Below, one piece after another: positions 24,416 to 35,922 of a stretch of DNA of 64,000 nucleotides. Position numbers and translations under genes: made by a program. Source of the stretch: Cheiracanthium punctorium. Its lineage: Eukaryota; Arthropoda; Arachnida; Araneae; Cheiracanthiidae. Below the pieces are notes generated by a model that saw only the letters and a program-made list of their open reading frames with translations, was not told where the DNA came from and did no database searches. Every line of letters starts with the position of its first letter. Position 1 is the first letter of the stretch. The DNA lies in contig JAWZYV010000771.1 of NCBI GenBank assembly GCA_038373885.1, forward strand, positions 682,001 through 746,000, given 5' to 3'.

Positions 24416-24895
24416 GTGGAATAATAATTCTGGATAAAACCCTTAATTGGAGATCTCATATTAAATATAGCGTTCGCAAATTCCACAAGGCTAAAGCTGA
24501 TCTCAACCATCTTCTGTATGCTAAAGGGATGCCAATGGGAAACAAAATATTACTTTATAAAACAATTTTCCGACCAATTCTTGTATATGCCATGGCGAAG
24601 TCGAAACTACAAAAAGTGCAAACCGTGCAAAACCTTCGTTCTATCTGCCTTCGTTCTATCTGCAGAGCTCCTTGGTATTTCATAAATACACTTATTCATA
24701 CCGATCTTGGAATAGAGCCTATTAGAAAAATTATTAAGAGAAAATCCGATAATCTCTTCAAAAATATTTATACGATTCCCAACGAATTACTCTTTCATCT
24801 ACCCGACTACGACTGTAGAGTGTATCACAAAACACCCATGCTATTACTCATCTTCCTAATGCAATTCATTATCAATCATCTTTTCCCGTGCTGAA
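24416..24895 (+). pseudogene. Jockey-type LINE reverse transcriptase, C-terminal fragment
   Basis: The frame reads ILDKTLNWRSHIKYSVRKFH, then LLYKTIFRPILVYAMA, LRSICRAPWYFINTLIHTDL and IPNELLFHLPDYD. This is the post-catalytic thumb/connection region of a Jockey-clade ORF2 and its usual C-terminus. The block around VYAMAKSKLQK lacks the normal YAAPVW-type motif, so it is slightly deleted. No RNase H follows, unlike the fragment at 26049 onwards, so the two come from different elements. The 5' part is gone. Confidence 0.8.
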
Positions 24896-25054
24896 CTGAA
24901 GCTCTTATTTATTTTGCCAATGCGCACGTCCGAGGCGCTGTCAGAAAGATGGGATGCTTCCTTTCCCTTCCTTTTTTTTTTTCTCACCCCTCTCCTTTCT
25001 TAATGTTTTCCCCTTGTTATAACTATACTTACCTGTAATCTAACAGTGATAATT

Positions 25055-25203
25055 TCTTACGCTCACGTTCACCGTCTACCTCGACCGCTGGTTAACAGCA
25101 AACTGTCTGTCGAACGCTCCAATGGTATACCATTTGAGCGTTCGACAGAGAGTTTGCTATAAACCGGCGGTCGAGGTAGACGGTGAATATGGACGCAAGA
25201 GGT
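25055..25203. repeat. large foldback palindrome
   Basis: The left arm contains TTCACCGTCTACCTCGACCG and GTCGAACGCTCCAAATGG-like sequence; the right arm is its reverse complement with scattered mismatches. The centre is AATGGTATACCATT. Weaker symmetry extends outward on both sides. It is probably a foldback miniature element. Confidence 0.85.
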
Positions 25204-25274
25204 GACAATTCTGATTACCAGTTACTGTCTACCGGTGATAAGAGGCTTCGCCAACGGTGCTCCAAAATGTGTGT

Positions 25275-25297
25275 ATGTTATGTTATGTTATGTTATG
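25275..25297. repeat. TTATG-type 5-bp microsatellite
   Basis: TATGTTATGTTATGTTATGT, about four to five units. Confidence 0.9.
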
Positions 25298-25299
25298 GA

Positions 25300-25897
25300 G
25301 TCTACTCCACCATCGCACACATTTCCCCTGCCAATAATTACAATAATTTTATCCATGCATGTTTTAAGCGGCAACTACGACAAGTTCGTCGTAGTTAATG
25401 GTAAGTATTTCAAAATTTTTTAACTTTTAGTTACACACACAGTTCTCAGAACAGCATATCTTTGTATTAAATTATCTTCATTTGCAGGAATGTTTTGCTA
25501 CATCTGAAAAGTTTACTTCCTCAATGACCCACTAACCGGCAGTCAACAAAACTACTTCTCAATACATTCAAGTTCAGTTTTTTGTTTTTGTTTCTTTAAC
25601 AACAAACCGAACACAAACCGACTCTCAATTTCAGTTTTCAAATTCGCCATAAAAGTGATAAAACTGCTTAAATATATCTAATCAGTTTCATGACAAATTT
25701 TCTTCAAGTCAAGAAAATGTAAATAGTCATCCGCAACATCACATCTCATCAAGAATCATTCCGTTATCAAAAAAATATATTGACCACCTACAGCACGTGA
25801 CAAGTAAGCTTTCGATTGACGTTTGTATTGTGTTGTATTAAGGTAATCCTACACGAGGGACATCCACCTGAGGCAGTTGCCTTGGGCGGCGGAATTT
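25300..25897. other. AT-rich stretch
   Basis: No supported feature between the microsatellite and the next MITE half. Confidence 0.4.
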
Positions 25898-25901
25898 TTA
25901 A

Positions 25902-26048
25902 CCGTTCGTGGCGCAACCCTTTCCCAATGCTTAAAAAAGGGCAGCCGTTGCCATCGCTCGACTTAACTACCAGCAAGATGGCGGACGATCGAAACGTTCA
26001 TCGAGTGCCACAGATCTAGAGACCCTTTTTTTGACGACGCTGGCTGTG
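25902..26048. mobile_element. piggyBac-like foldback MITE, half copy in reverse orientation
   Basis: After TTAA at 25898-25901 it reads CCGTTCGTGGCGCAACCCTT and then TTCCCAATGCT. This is the reverse complement of the right end of the 47102-47547 element. It runs to the same palindromic centre (GACGCTGGCTGTG) and stops. Confidence 0.75.
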
Positions 26049-26749
26049 ACTCATACAGGAGAACCCCAACTTCAGGCCTCCAAATATTAACATCTATTGC
26101 ACCGGTCCATTTAACTATTCTCAAAGAAATTAAATATGCATTTATTTCAAGACTAAAAACCCAAGTTACAATAAATAATACAGTACACAACTATCTGATT
26201 ATGACATTCCTATAATTAAATCATTGTTGGATTCCTTGCTTCCCCAGCCCAATTGTTTGATAATATCAATACAGACCATAAAATTTATACTGATGGCTCT
26301 AAAATGAAAGAAGGTTGCGGAGCGGCATACTGTGTTTGTCAAGATGATATTCTGATAAAAAGTAATCAATTTAAACTCAACAGCAACAACTCCATTTTTC
26401 AGGCAGAATTATATGCAATATACGGATCGTTAAAATGGTTTTCAACAACGTCATATAATTCATGCTTAATCTTATTTGGCAGCAACTCAAGTATTCAAAT
26501 TCTACAAAATAATGTAACCACAAATAAAATAGCTCATAAAATTTTAGTTCTCCTTACAAAAATACCTAAAACAGAAAGATTTAAATGGATAAAAGCACAG
26601 TCTATGATTATGGGAAACGGGCTAGCAGACGGATTAGCAAAACAAGCAGCCATCTACAATGGTAATTTTATCACTGTAAACAAAAATGGTCGTCGCTTCT
26701 AAGAAATAGAAAGCGTTTCACTTCCAAACCCACTATCTTATCTAAAATA
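26049..26749 (+). pseudogene. LINE ORF2 fragment with RNase H
   Basis: After a decayed stretch, the frame 26253-26702 shows an RNase H domain: IYTDGSKMKEGCGAAY (first Asp), FQAELYAIYGSLKWF (Glu) and GNGLADGLAKQAA (final Asp). The middle motif reads LILFGSNSSIQIL, so the usual catalytic Asp in YSDS is replaced by Gly and the copy is inactive. A Tc1 element interrupts it at the TA 26748-26749 and the frame resumes after 28244. Confidence 0.85.
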
Positions 26750-28243
26750 CACTCATGTCCATAAATTAAGGATAATTCAGAATCACACAGAAATTGATCT
26801 CTAAAATAAAAATTTCACCTGTGGAATGATCACACACATCTTGAAGAAGAACATGCAAATTACAGGAAACCACCAGATGACGTGGATGGTACGTCACAAT
26901 GACGAGAGTGTAAGAGAGGTGTATATAAAGAATGGTGGCAAAGAAGTAAAATTGTTCACAAGCGCTGTGAAAGCCTTTCAGTGCAAAAACCGCATAGTTA
27001 TGGCACAAAGGAGGCATTTGGATGATGTTTTACGTGGCAGAATTATCGGACGACTGGAATGTGGACGTACCCAGCTGGAAGTATCCGAGGAACTTGGAAT
27101 CGCCCAGAGTGTCATCTCCAGGCTTTGGCAACGATTCCAAGATGATGGTAATGTGAGTAGACGTTACAGCACAGGTCGCCCCCGAGTTACAACGCCGAAG
27201 GAGGACCGCTATTTGGCTGTTACTGCCAAAAGAAACAGACGGAGTACAGCATCAGACCTGTCTCGTCAGCTCTCTTCAGCTACCGGTACGACAGTTTCAA
27301 GGCAGACCGTGTACAGACGCTTAGGGCACATTGGTCTATATGCTCGTAGGCCTGTCAGATGTGTTCCACTTACCGCAACTCACTGTCGCCTGCGATTAAC
27401 CTGGAGTAGAGAGCATGCATTGTGGACACCGCAACAGTGGTCTTGTGTGATGTTTTCCGACGAGTCCAGGTTTAGTTTGGAGTCTGATTCTCGCCGGACA
27501 TTCGCCAGGTACCCGTTACCACCAAGAGAACACCATTGAAAGACACCGTTACGGTGGTGCAGGATGGCTCGTTTGGGGAGGAATTATTCTTGGTTCCAGA
27601 ACTGACCTGCATGTTCAGAGTGTAACGATGACAGGCCACATCTATCGGGATGTCATTCTGGAACAACATGTACGTTTGTTTCGGGGCGCCATGGGTGCTG
27701 AATTTGTGTTTATGGATGACAACGCCCGTCCTCACCGTGCAAACATTGTAGACGAATGCCTTCAATCGGAGGATATCACCCGTATGCATTGGCCAGCATA
27801 CTCACCGGACTTGAATCCAATAGAGCATGTGTGGGATATGCTTGGCCGACGAATTGCAGCCCGTCAACCCCCTCCCACCTGTCTACCGGAACTTCGCAGT
27901 GCATTGCTTGATGAGTGGTGTAATATTCCCCAAGATCAGATTGATCATTTGATACTCAGCATGCCTAGGCGTTGTCAGGCCTGTATTGCATCGTCCGGGA
28001 GACATACTCCGTATTAACCATCCTACTAACCATGTTATACTGTTTTTTGTAAATAGGTTCTTTTTTGAAATTTGGTCAAGGGAGTAAAACTTGCAATTTT
28101 TATTAATTATGTCAAACATATAGCATCTTTTTTGCTCTTTACTTTTTGTTTAATAAATAGACTTTACAAATAAGTCAAATTTGTTTTGCTTCTTTCTCTT
28201 TCTTTGCCTGAACTTCATTATCCTTAATTTAGGGACATGAGTG
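26750..28243 (+). mobile_element. Tc1-type DNA transposon, 1.49 kb, complete ends
   Basis: The ends are 27-bp inverted repeats with one mismatch, starting CACTCATGTCCATAAATTAA (left) and CACTCATGTCCCTAAATTAA (right, inverted). TA duplications lie at 26748-26749 and 28244-28245. It carries one transposase gene with a frameshift. It is inserted in the RNase H region of a LINE fragment, so it is younger than that LINE. Confidence 0.95.
27000..28017 (+). pseudogene. Tc1 transposase (DD34E), one frameshift
   Basis: The start ATG at 27000 opens MAQRRHLDDVLRGRIIGRLE. Residues 1-115 form the bipartite helix-turn-helix with a GRPRVTTPKEDRYL linker. The catalytic triad is visible: D in MFSDESRFSLES, D in FMDDNARPH and E in SPDLNPIEHVWD. 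The last two are separated by exactly 34 residues, so DD34E. The reading frame breaks at about 27500-27510, where the expected stretch after SDSRRTF is shortened and shifted. It resumes as GTRYHQENTIERHRYGGAGW and runs to TAA at 28015-28017 after SSGRHTPY. With only this lesion the copy is young but inactive. Confidence 0.95.
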
Positions 28244-28245
28244 TA

Positions 28246-28500
28246 CATATTAAAAAAGGACAAAATAGAAAAATGGACAGTATCATAGGACACAGAAGTT
28301 ACAGGCAGGTATACTTACCAATACTTCAAAAAAACATCAAAGGATTTTCTTTTAGAACACAGGAACCTTTACCTTTTTTTTACCAGTCATCGACCATTCC
28401 CGGAATATTTTTTTTTAATAAACAGAGCCTCCTCCGATCATTGTAAATGCAATATGCACGGAAATTCATTACAATATTTCACTAATTGTACATTATTAAA
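28246..28500 (+). pseudogene. LINE ORF2 C-terminal zinc-motif segment, downstream of Tc1 insertion
   Basis: In frames broken by at least one indel it reads HRTQKLQAGILTNTSKKHQR and then RPFPEYFFLINRA, followed by a Cys/His cluster (HCKCNMHGNSLQYFTNCTLL). This is the usual end of RNase H-bearing LINE ORF2 proteins, and it continues the fragment cut at 26749. Confidence 0.75.
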
Positions 28501-30189
28501 GCAATAAAGTAAAACAATAGAGTTTTAAAATCACCTTCACAAAGCTGCAGTGGCTGCCTTTTCAGTGGCTGCATATATATTAAAAATAAAAACTTATGCG
28601 ACAAAATAATAAAAGGGATTGAAGAACTACAAAATAATCAACCCAAGTATATTCATACGATTGAAATAAGACCTCATACTCCACAAAGTGGTTCAGATTA
28701 AATAAATACAAGAATTTCACTTGATAAAAACCACGTGAAAACTCTAAATTGAACAATTTCTTAAAATTATGAATTTATTTACATTACTTCCGGGCATAAA
28801 AAATCTGTTACTGCTCTTGCTCTTATTTCGTTAGAATTTAAAAAAAAAAAAACGCTTCTTATATCCAAGCCTAAATTTAATTTTCAGTACATTATTATTA
28901 TTATAATAATATATGTATGTATGTATGTATGTATGCTTTGAATTCAAAATTTAAAAAAACAAGAAGAAGAAGAACTTCTTTCTAAAGCCCAGTTTTGATT
29001 ATTAGGTATTTATTTATGTTTAAAATTTTCAAAATTACTTTGAAAGTTTATCATTTTCAAGCCTATTGTTTACTTTTAGATATTTATTTACTTTTTTTTT
29101 AACTTTCAAAATTGTAAAAAAAAGGGGGGGAACGTGTTAAATATATGTATATATAGTCAAATGTTACTAAGAGCAATATTGTGAGCTATTGTAAATCATT
29201 GTAAACTAACTGCTTTAATATTGTATAACACTGATGTATTTTACCAATTGTAATCCAAAAATTGTGCTGTAAAAAAATAAAAATGGGGGAATCCGCTGCG
29301 GCTAGGATTCTATTGGACACTTCAGGAACTAAAACAGGCTTCAAACCAAATAGGCAGGCCATTTCTGAAGGTAGTATCCAGTATCCTATAGTATCCCTTC
29401 CCTAAAAATTCTCCTCCAAGTCCGATCGCATTAAGAAATGTTTCTATCGCCATCCGCTTGTTTTCAAAACTTCTGTTAGCTGTTTCAAAACTTCCATAGA
29501 AGAAAAACATTACTAGCGTCTAGACCCTGACCCTAACTTCGGCATTGTACAGTATAGACATAGTAATAATTAAGATCAAATTTACATCTCTTATAATCAT
29601 ATTGACTGATTTTAAGATTTTTATTATATGTGTACATTTTAAGAAACTAATTTGTTCATTATAATCATTAAATATTAACGTCGTGATTTAGATTGTATTC
29701 CTCATAATTAACTCAGATTATGAGCAGTCTGGATATGGGAAAAAAAATCGGAGGAATCTTTATAATAATTAACAATGGCAATTTCCCTTCACACTTTATC
29801 CAGTTTAGGACTGGATAAAGCATTCATTTTTCTGTAAGAATAAAGATTATCTAATCTCGTTAATCAAATGAACAATTCTTCTTCAATTACTTGAATGTAT
29901 CCCCACATTACTTAATTTGTTTATTGCCCCATTTTTAGAAAGAAATATTTTTTGCTAAAAGTTGCTATAAATAAAAATAACTTAAATATTTCGTTAAAAA
30001 AAAAGAAAGAAGGAATGAAGTAAAACCGAAAATAGATTAATAAAAATTGCCTTTCCTTATTGTATGAAAAAAAGTAATAACTCACATTTTCTTCACTTTA
30101 AGTATTAATACCCATAGGAACTTCATAAAATTAAAATATAACTATCAGATAAAACATTTGTTTTTCTTAAGTTTGTCAAGTTTTCAATA
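28501..30189. other. AT-rich stretch with simple repeats
   Basis: It contains an ATGT microsatellite (28911-28935) and a GC-richer block at 29283-29530 that may be a repeat fragment. A 62-codon reverse frame (29322-29510) is not recognised. Confidence 0.4.
28911..28935. repeat. TATG microsatellite
   Basis: About six units of TATG. Confidence 0.9.
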
Positions 30190-31437
30190 TAGGGAAAGGT
30201 AGTGTACCTTAGAGGTATATGTACCTTGGAGGCACATTGATTGTGCAGCCACCAGGAGAGATAAATTTAAACTAAAATATTAGTTGCATACATTTATTAC
30301 TAGAGGCTCGTGGGAAGTTGTTCTATGACTGATCAACACACGTGTTGTTGATGTAAAAGCCAAAGTTTGTTTTTAGCATCAAAAAGTTACATTTCAAGGT
30401 CATATTATTTTCCGTCCATAACTGTAAGTATTAAATTTTGTTTTGAACTAATAATCACAAGTTTAAAAGCATGTTTTCAGTTACCTTTATATATATTTTA
30501 AAATGGTTAACTCTTGACATAATAAGACATGGAAGCCATTTTGTAAGACGCTTGTAGTGTACCTTGGAGGTATTCAATGTTGTGTACCTTGGAGGTACCA
30601 CCAAGGTACACTTCCAAAATTTATTAATAATTATGAGTAAAAGTTGTTAGAAAGTATTTATTTACTTTAATAACCTAAGTGCTGGTCAAATAGGCCTAAA
30701 TCTAAATGTAGGACTGTTAAATTCCTGAAGTTGTAAACCTAAATATAAATTCAAAAGCAAAGTTATTTGAGCTTAGTATTAGACAGTAAATAAACATTTT
30801 AATAAATATGTTAATAATTATTTATATATTATTGTTTCATGAATAATATTTTTTACAATTTTTTAACACTTTGCATTTTAAGAAAAATTTTAACTTTGAA
30901 TTTTTGAAAAATTATCATTTGGCATAAGTTTAGATCACCTGAACGCGGAATAGAACTAAATGGGTTACGCATAAAAGAGAACATATTAAACAGGGGTTAT
31001 TTTTATTTGAGTAAAATTTATTTTATGCCTAAACTATTCCAACTTTATTATTTTAGTTATATGAACAATATTATGTTTAAAAAACTGTAAATTTAAAATT
31101 AATTAGACTAATATTAGCCCAAAGTAGCCTATGCAAAGTCAGATTACTGTAAACAAATAATAAACCAACTTTTCTTCATGCTGTGAAGTACCCCATCTGT
31201 TAAAAATAAATACCTCCAAGGTACACCACGGAGGGGGTGTACCTTGACTTGGCTGTATTGTAAGCTATTTTTTAAATAATTAAAAATGGGTATAGAAATG
31301 TATTTGGACATTTTATAAAAATATATGTAACTCCTGATATCCTTAAATTTATGGAAAAAAATGTTTTACTGGTATTTTCCAAACACTTTTTTTTGTAAAA
31401 AATCAAAGTTTGAAAATACCTCCACCATCTTCCCCTA
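30190..31437. mobile_element. possible DNA element with clustered GTACCTTGGAGGTA motifs
   Basis: The left edge reads TAGGGAAAGGTAGTGTACCT; the right edge read inward is TAGGGGAAGATGGTGGAGGT, matching 12 of the first 15 bases. The motif GTGTACCTTGGAGGTA or a close variant occurs near 30201, 30219, 30556 and 30583. It is inverted at about 30595 and 31211, with a partial copy at 31237. Subterminal motif clusters in both orientations are typical of transposase-binding repeats. No transposase frame is present and no target duplication is certain. Confidence 0.45.
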
Positions 31438-32580
31438 AATAAATTTAAGGAGCATATCAGCAATAACGACTCAGCAATAAGAATCTCTGAATCTATTTCT
31501 CCTGAAGTACATAATTTAAGTACAAATAAAATAATCCAACTTTTATATGACTAAATAAATAATACTTGCTATCAATATCTTTTAGAGAAGGATACTACAA
31601 AATTAATCACATGCAAATTTTAAAATCATACATATAAATACAAAATAAGCATACTTTTTGTACGCCTATTAATGTTATGGTCATGGAGACACTTTCACTC
31701 AATTTCCAGAGATAATTAAATGTTCTTCCATTCCCTCTTGAAAGCGCATATAAATAATATTAAATTTTTTGTGAAAAATTCTTTCTTTTTTACCATTTTG
31801 ACCCCCTCCGAAATTTTTTGACCCCTTCCAAAATGTTTTTCTGGATACGTGCCTGGTCCCTCCATTTTTTATCTTAGGCGCACACCACTGTAATAGCAAG
31901 ATAATTCTCTCCATCCCGCACCCAACGAAAAGAAAGAACTCTAAAATTAAGTTGTTTCAAAGTTGCATGATTTGGTTTTAAAAATCTGGCATATACAAGA
32001 GGAGATTTTTGAGCACTTCTTTTATTAAAAATTATTCTACATCAAACGTTCCTCTTTTGAAAATTCTTCACAATTTATTACATTTAATCTTAAAACTTCA
32101 AACTCAGAACACACAAACAAATTAATCTGAAGCACAGATTTCAAATACGCACTAAAGTACTAATATATAGTAAAACCATATCATAACCCATGCGTCCGCC
32201 CTATTGCATATTTAAAGTTTTTTAGAGCGCGCTACTATACTACTTTATCAACCATAATGGCTTATCAATAAAGTAGGCAGAATACCAAATTGCCTTTATA
32301 GCTCATAATTCGGCCATATCCGTCATTTACACGAACTGGAAAAAATAAATTGATTTCCATTTTAAGTGGCTGTCCGAAATTCTAATTGAGTCAGAAACTT
32401 CCATTACATAAAAAACTGACAGAAAATAGCCACACTCATTTCAGCGGGTATGGAAAGTAAAATTCTATAAAATTTTCAGTATTTGAGTATTGAGAAATGT
32501 CGATTTCGTGAATAATAAATACATTTGCCATGTAAAAAGGAAAATCATTTTTTTGTTTTAATTTGAGAAAGTAATATTCC
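31438..32580. other. AT-rich stretch
   Basis: No supported gene or repeat structure. Confidence 0.4.
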
Positions 32581-33570
32581 ATATATATTTAAGACTAAGG
32601 AATTTTCCTAATTTTTATCTCATTCTACTACTACGTCGCAAGTTTATAATCCGGTTTTTTCTTACCGGTGGAAAAGTCAAAATTCAGCAGCGCTTTAGCT
32701 TTATTAATGCAACCCATTTTCTATAATAAATCTCTTTATTTATATTATTATTCTTAATTTGGGGGTGGGGGGGAGTACACAGTAGCGGAGTTAATTTAAA
32801 AAAAAAAAAAACAGATTTAACCCATACAAAATCAAAGCAAGATTTTACTCCAAATCAATCTAAAAATTTTAAGGAAGAAGTAATTTATTTTTAAAAAAGC
32901 TCATTTTATCCATCCAAAGTGTATAATAGAGCAGGGGCGTAGCCGGGAGGGGGATATCGGGATATATCTTTTAGCAGTTTCTTATTCGGGAAGGCTGACG
33001 CAGTCTAGCCAGCGCATGGACAGAAAAAAATATATTCATTTGTATATATATATATATGAACAGCCTATTTGGAAGGAGGAATGTGGGCGTTGCCCTGTGC
33101 CACAGCTTCCTTGTAGGCGGTAACTAAGTGAATAATCCACGATTTGTGTTGGTAAACTGACCAATTTTAAATATTGCTTCAGATGCTAGTAAATTTTAAT
33201 TTGAGCAGCAGTCAAACATTAATTAAACATACTAACTGAATTCTATAATCTTTAGTATTTAATTAATCTGCTTTGTCCGTCGCTTCAAAAAATAACTACA
33301 TTAAGCTTTTATACATATTTAATTATATTTTTTTCAGGGATTCTAACCAAATTTGAAACTATTCTTGTTTATACTTTTAAATTGTGGGGGCGTAGCTGGG
33401 TGAGAATATATTAAAATGTAATCTCCTCCTTACGCGAAAATACTTCTAATTTTATAACTGCTGAATTGAGGAAGAAAAGATTGCAGCAAATGAAGCTATG
33501 ACCCCCCCCCCACACACACACACACACACCACCACCATCCCCCGAAAAATAGATTTGAAAGAAAAAAATA
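32581..33570. repeat. tandem segmental duplication, unit A
   Basis: It begins ATATATATTTAAGACTAAGG and is collinear with 33601-35117. Shared landmarks include CCGGTTTTTTCTTACCGGTG, a G-run, CATCCAAAGTGTATAATAGA, GGGAAGGCTGA and TTGTGGGGGCGTAGCTGG. A hAT-type end (32932-32970) survives here only in part. Confidence 0.85.
32932..32970. mobile_element. truncated hAT-type MITE in unit A
   Basis: CAGGGGCGTAGCCGGGAGGG follows the same TAATAGAG flank as the full copy at 33992-34063, but the right end is lost. The insertion therefore predates the duplication. Confidence 0.75.
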
Positions 33571-33991
33571 TATATATATAATGGGTGAGAATATATATAT
33601 ATATATATTTAAGACCAAGGAATTTTTTGCCTGATTTTTATCTCATTCTACGACTACTTCACATTTTTTTTATAATCCGGTTTTTTCTTACCGGTGAAAA
33701 GTAAATATTCAGCAGTTCTTTAGTTTTATTAAAGCAACCTTTTTTCTATAATAAATCTCTTTATTTTTATTATTATTATTAATTTTTTTTTGGGGGGGGG
33801 GGATGCACGCAGTAGTGGAGTTAATTAAAATAAAAATAAAATAACTGACTTAACCCATACACAATCAAAGCAAGATTATGTCTAAATCAATCAAATCAAT
33901 CCAATTTATCTAAATCAATCTAAAAATTTTAGGGAAGAAGTAATTTATTTTAATATAAGTTCATTTTACCCATCCAAAGTGTATAATAGAG

Positions 33992-34063
33992 CAGGGGCGT
34001 AGCCAGGAGGGGGATATCGGAATATCCCCCCCCCCCCGAAAAATTTTCATGGCTACGCGCCTG
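33992..34063. mobile_element. hAT-type MITE, 72 bp, 8-bp target duplication
   Basis: The ends CAGGGGCGTAGCCAGG and CATGGCTACGCGCCTG are inverted. TAATAGAG is duplicated at 33984-33991 and 34064-34071. Same family as 23822-23991 and 46188-46350. Confidence 0.9.
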
Positions 34064-34071
34064 TAATAGAG

Positions 34072-34490
34072 GTTAAAAAAATGAGATTATTACTGAGCTC
34101 CCCGACTACGACTTCTACAACTTCAGATACAGAAACGGCCGAAGGCCGCCCTGTCTCTCCTTGCGCCCCAGGCCTGATCTCAGTCTAGCAACCCAGACGA
34201 AGTTCACCGCTAGACGGTGAGGGGAAGCAGGATAGACCATCGAGATCAGGTTCTCCCCCAAGTAGTCTTCTGCACGAGAATTGACTCGACTGAAATTTTA
34301 TTTTTTCATCTCCCCCCCCCCCCATGAGCACTTAGGTTCTCATTCTTTCTAAGTGGTTCCCCACTTGTTTGTTTCCCTACCTCACATTAGGTACCGCCCA
34401 ATCTTACCTATGCCAAACTGGAGGTTAGATTTTACCAGTCAGGTACTCCGCTATATAACTTTTCAGTCGGTCAATACAGTATAATATTTT
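34072..34490. other. GC-rich segment unique to unit B
   Basis: About 420 bp of unusual composition with inverted CCTGATCTCAG / GAGATCAGG blocks. Two overlapping short frames exist (one opening ELPDYDFYNFRYRNGRR) but no domain is recognised. It is absent from unit A, either inserted in B or deleted from A. Confidence 0.5.
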
Positions 34491-35117
34491 CCTTTAGCAA
34501 TTTCTTTTTCGGGAAGGCTGAGGAAGTCTGCCAGCGCATGGACAGAAAAAAGTATATTCATATGTATATATATATGAACAGCCTATTTGGAAGGAGGAAT
34601 CAGCGTTGCCCTATGCCGCAGCTCCCTTGTAGGCAGTACCTAAGTGAATAATCCAAGACTTGTGTTGGTAAACTGGCCAATTTTAAATAAAGTTATTGCT
34701 TCAGATGCTAGTAAATTTTAATTTGAGGAGCAACCAAACATTAATTTAAAAAAATTTTAACTATTTATTCCTATCATTTTTAGGATCTAACTCTAAAACT
34801 AACTGAATTCTATAATCTTCAGTATTTAATTAATCTGCTTTGCCCGTCGCTTAAAAAAATAACTACATTAAGCTTTTATATATATTGAATTATATTTCTT
34901 TCAGTGATTATAACTAAATTTGAAATTATTCCTGTTTAAACTTTTAAATTGTGGGGCGTAGCTGGGTGAGAATATATTAAAATGTAATCTCCACCTTACG
35001 CATAAAGATTTCTAATTTTATAACTGCTGAATTGAGGAAGAAAAGATTGCAACAAATGAGACCATGAACCTTCCCCCCGAACAAACCCCCGAAAAATAGA
35101 TTTGAAAGAAAAAAAAA

Positions 35118-35913
35118 GTAGAAATAAGGGAAAACGAAAGAAAAAGAATTACTCACTTCCGTGGTTTTGTAGAAACTGACTATAAATTTTTAGACTTCAA
35201 ACCGAAAAGCCTTTGCGCTTGCATTAGAATGCTTGTAAGTAAACGCTAAAGTATACTTCAGTTTATTTTTGAACCCTAGGATTATTTTCTCAGGGAAAAA
35301 ATTACTTACAATAAATACTGCAACGTCCGGTTAATTTCTAGTTGCTTATTACATTTCTTTCCTGAAATTGGAATATATTCTGATGAGATCCCATTTTAGT
35401 AAAATATAATCTGGAATTTCCTTTCAAAGAAGGTTCCCAAATTTTCTATTCCGTGTTTTTTTTTTTTTTTTTTTTTTCCCGATCAACGCTAATTTACGTA
35501 CAGTTTGAAAAGCTTGTCTGATATGTGGGAAAAAAAAGTTATTCCCTGTGGGCGTTTACTTTCATATAAAGGCCGCACTTTTCATGTCCAGTGGTCAAAG
35601 TCATCAATTATTTAGATCATGTCATACGTTATCTCTATACCTACTTGTACACGACCCACAAGTAATGTTAAAAATATAGAAAAAGGGTCTGTTTTTTTTA
35701 TATTTTTAACACATTCTACTTGTGGGAAAACGTGTGTTATTATAAACGGGAGAAGGGTTTATAATATCTCTAAGTTTACTAAAGACAGGAAAATTTTGTA
35801 AAAAAATATAAAAATAAACCATTTCTTTAAAAAATTTTTACTTTGTTTTTTCTTTCTTCCAAGGAATTGTCATCTTCGTAGTATACAACAATGTTTCACA
35901 TCAGTACTGTCCA
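35118..35913. other. AT-rich stretch with T-run
   Basis: It contains a run of about 20 T near 35458-35477. No gene supported. Confidence 0.4.
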
Positions 35914-35922
35914 ATGAACTAC

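Larger units (their letters stand above)
33601..35117. repeat. tandem segmental duplication, unit B
   Basis: It begins ATATATATTTAAGACCAAGG, 1020 bp after unit A starts, and ends in the same GAAAAATAGATTTGAAAG block. It is longer because it retains a complete hAT-type MITE and about 420 bp of GC-richer sequence at 34072-34490 that unit A lacks. Confidence 0.85.

Noticed and set aside
29322..29510. 62-codon reverse-strand frame with plausible amino-acid composition
   Set aside because: No recognisable domain, no splice context and no neighbouring exon.
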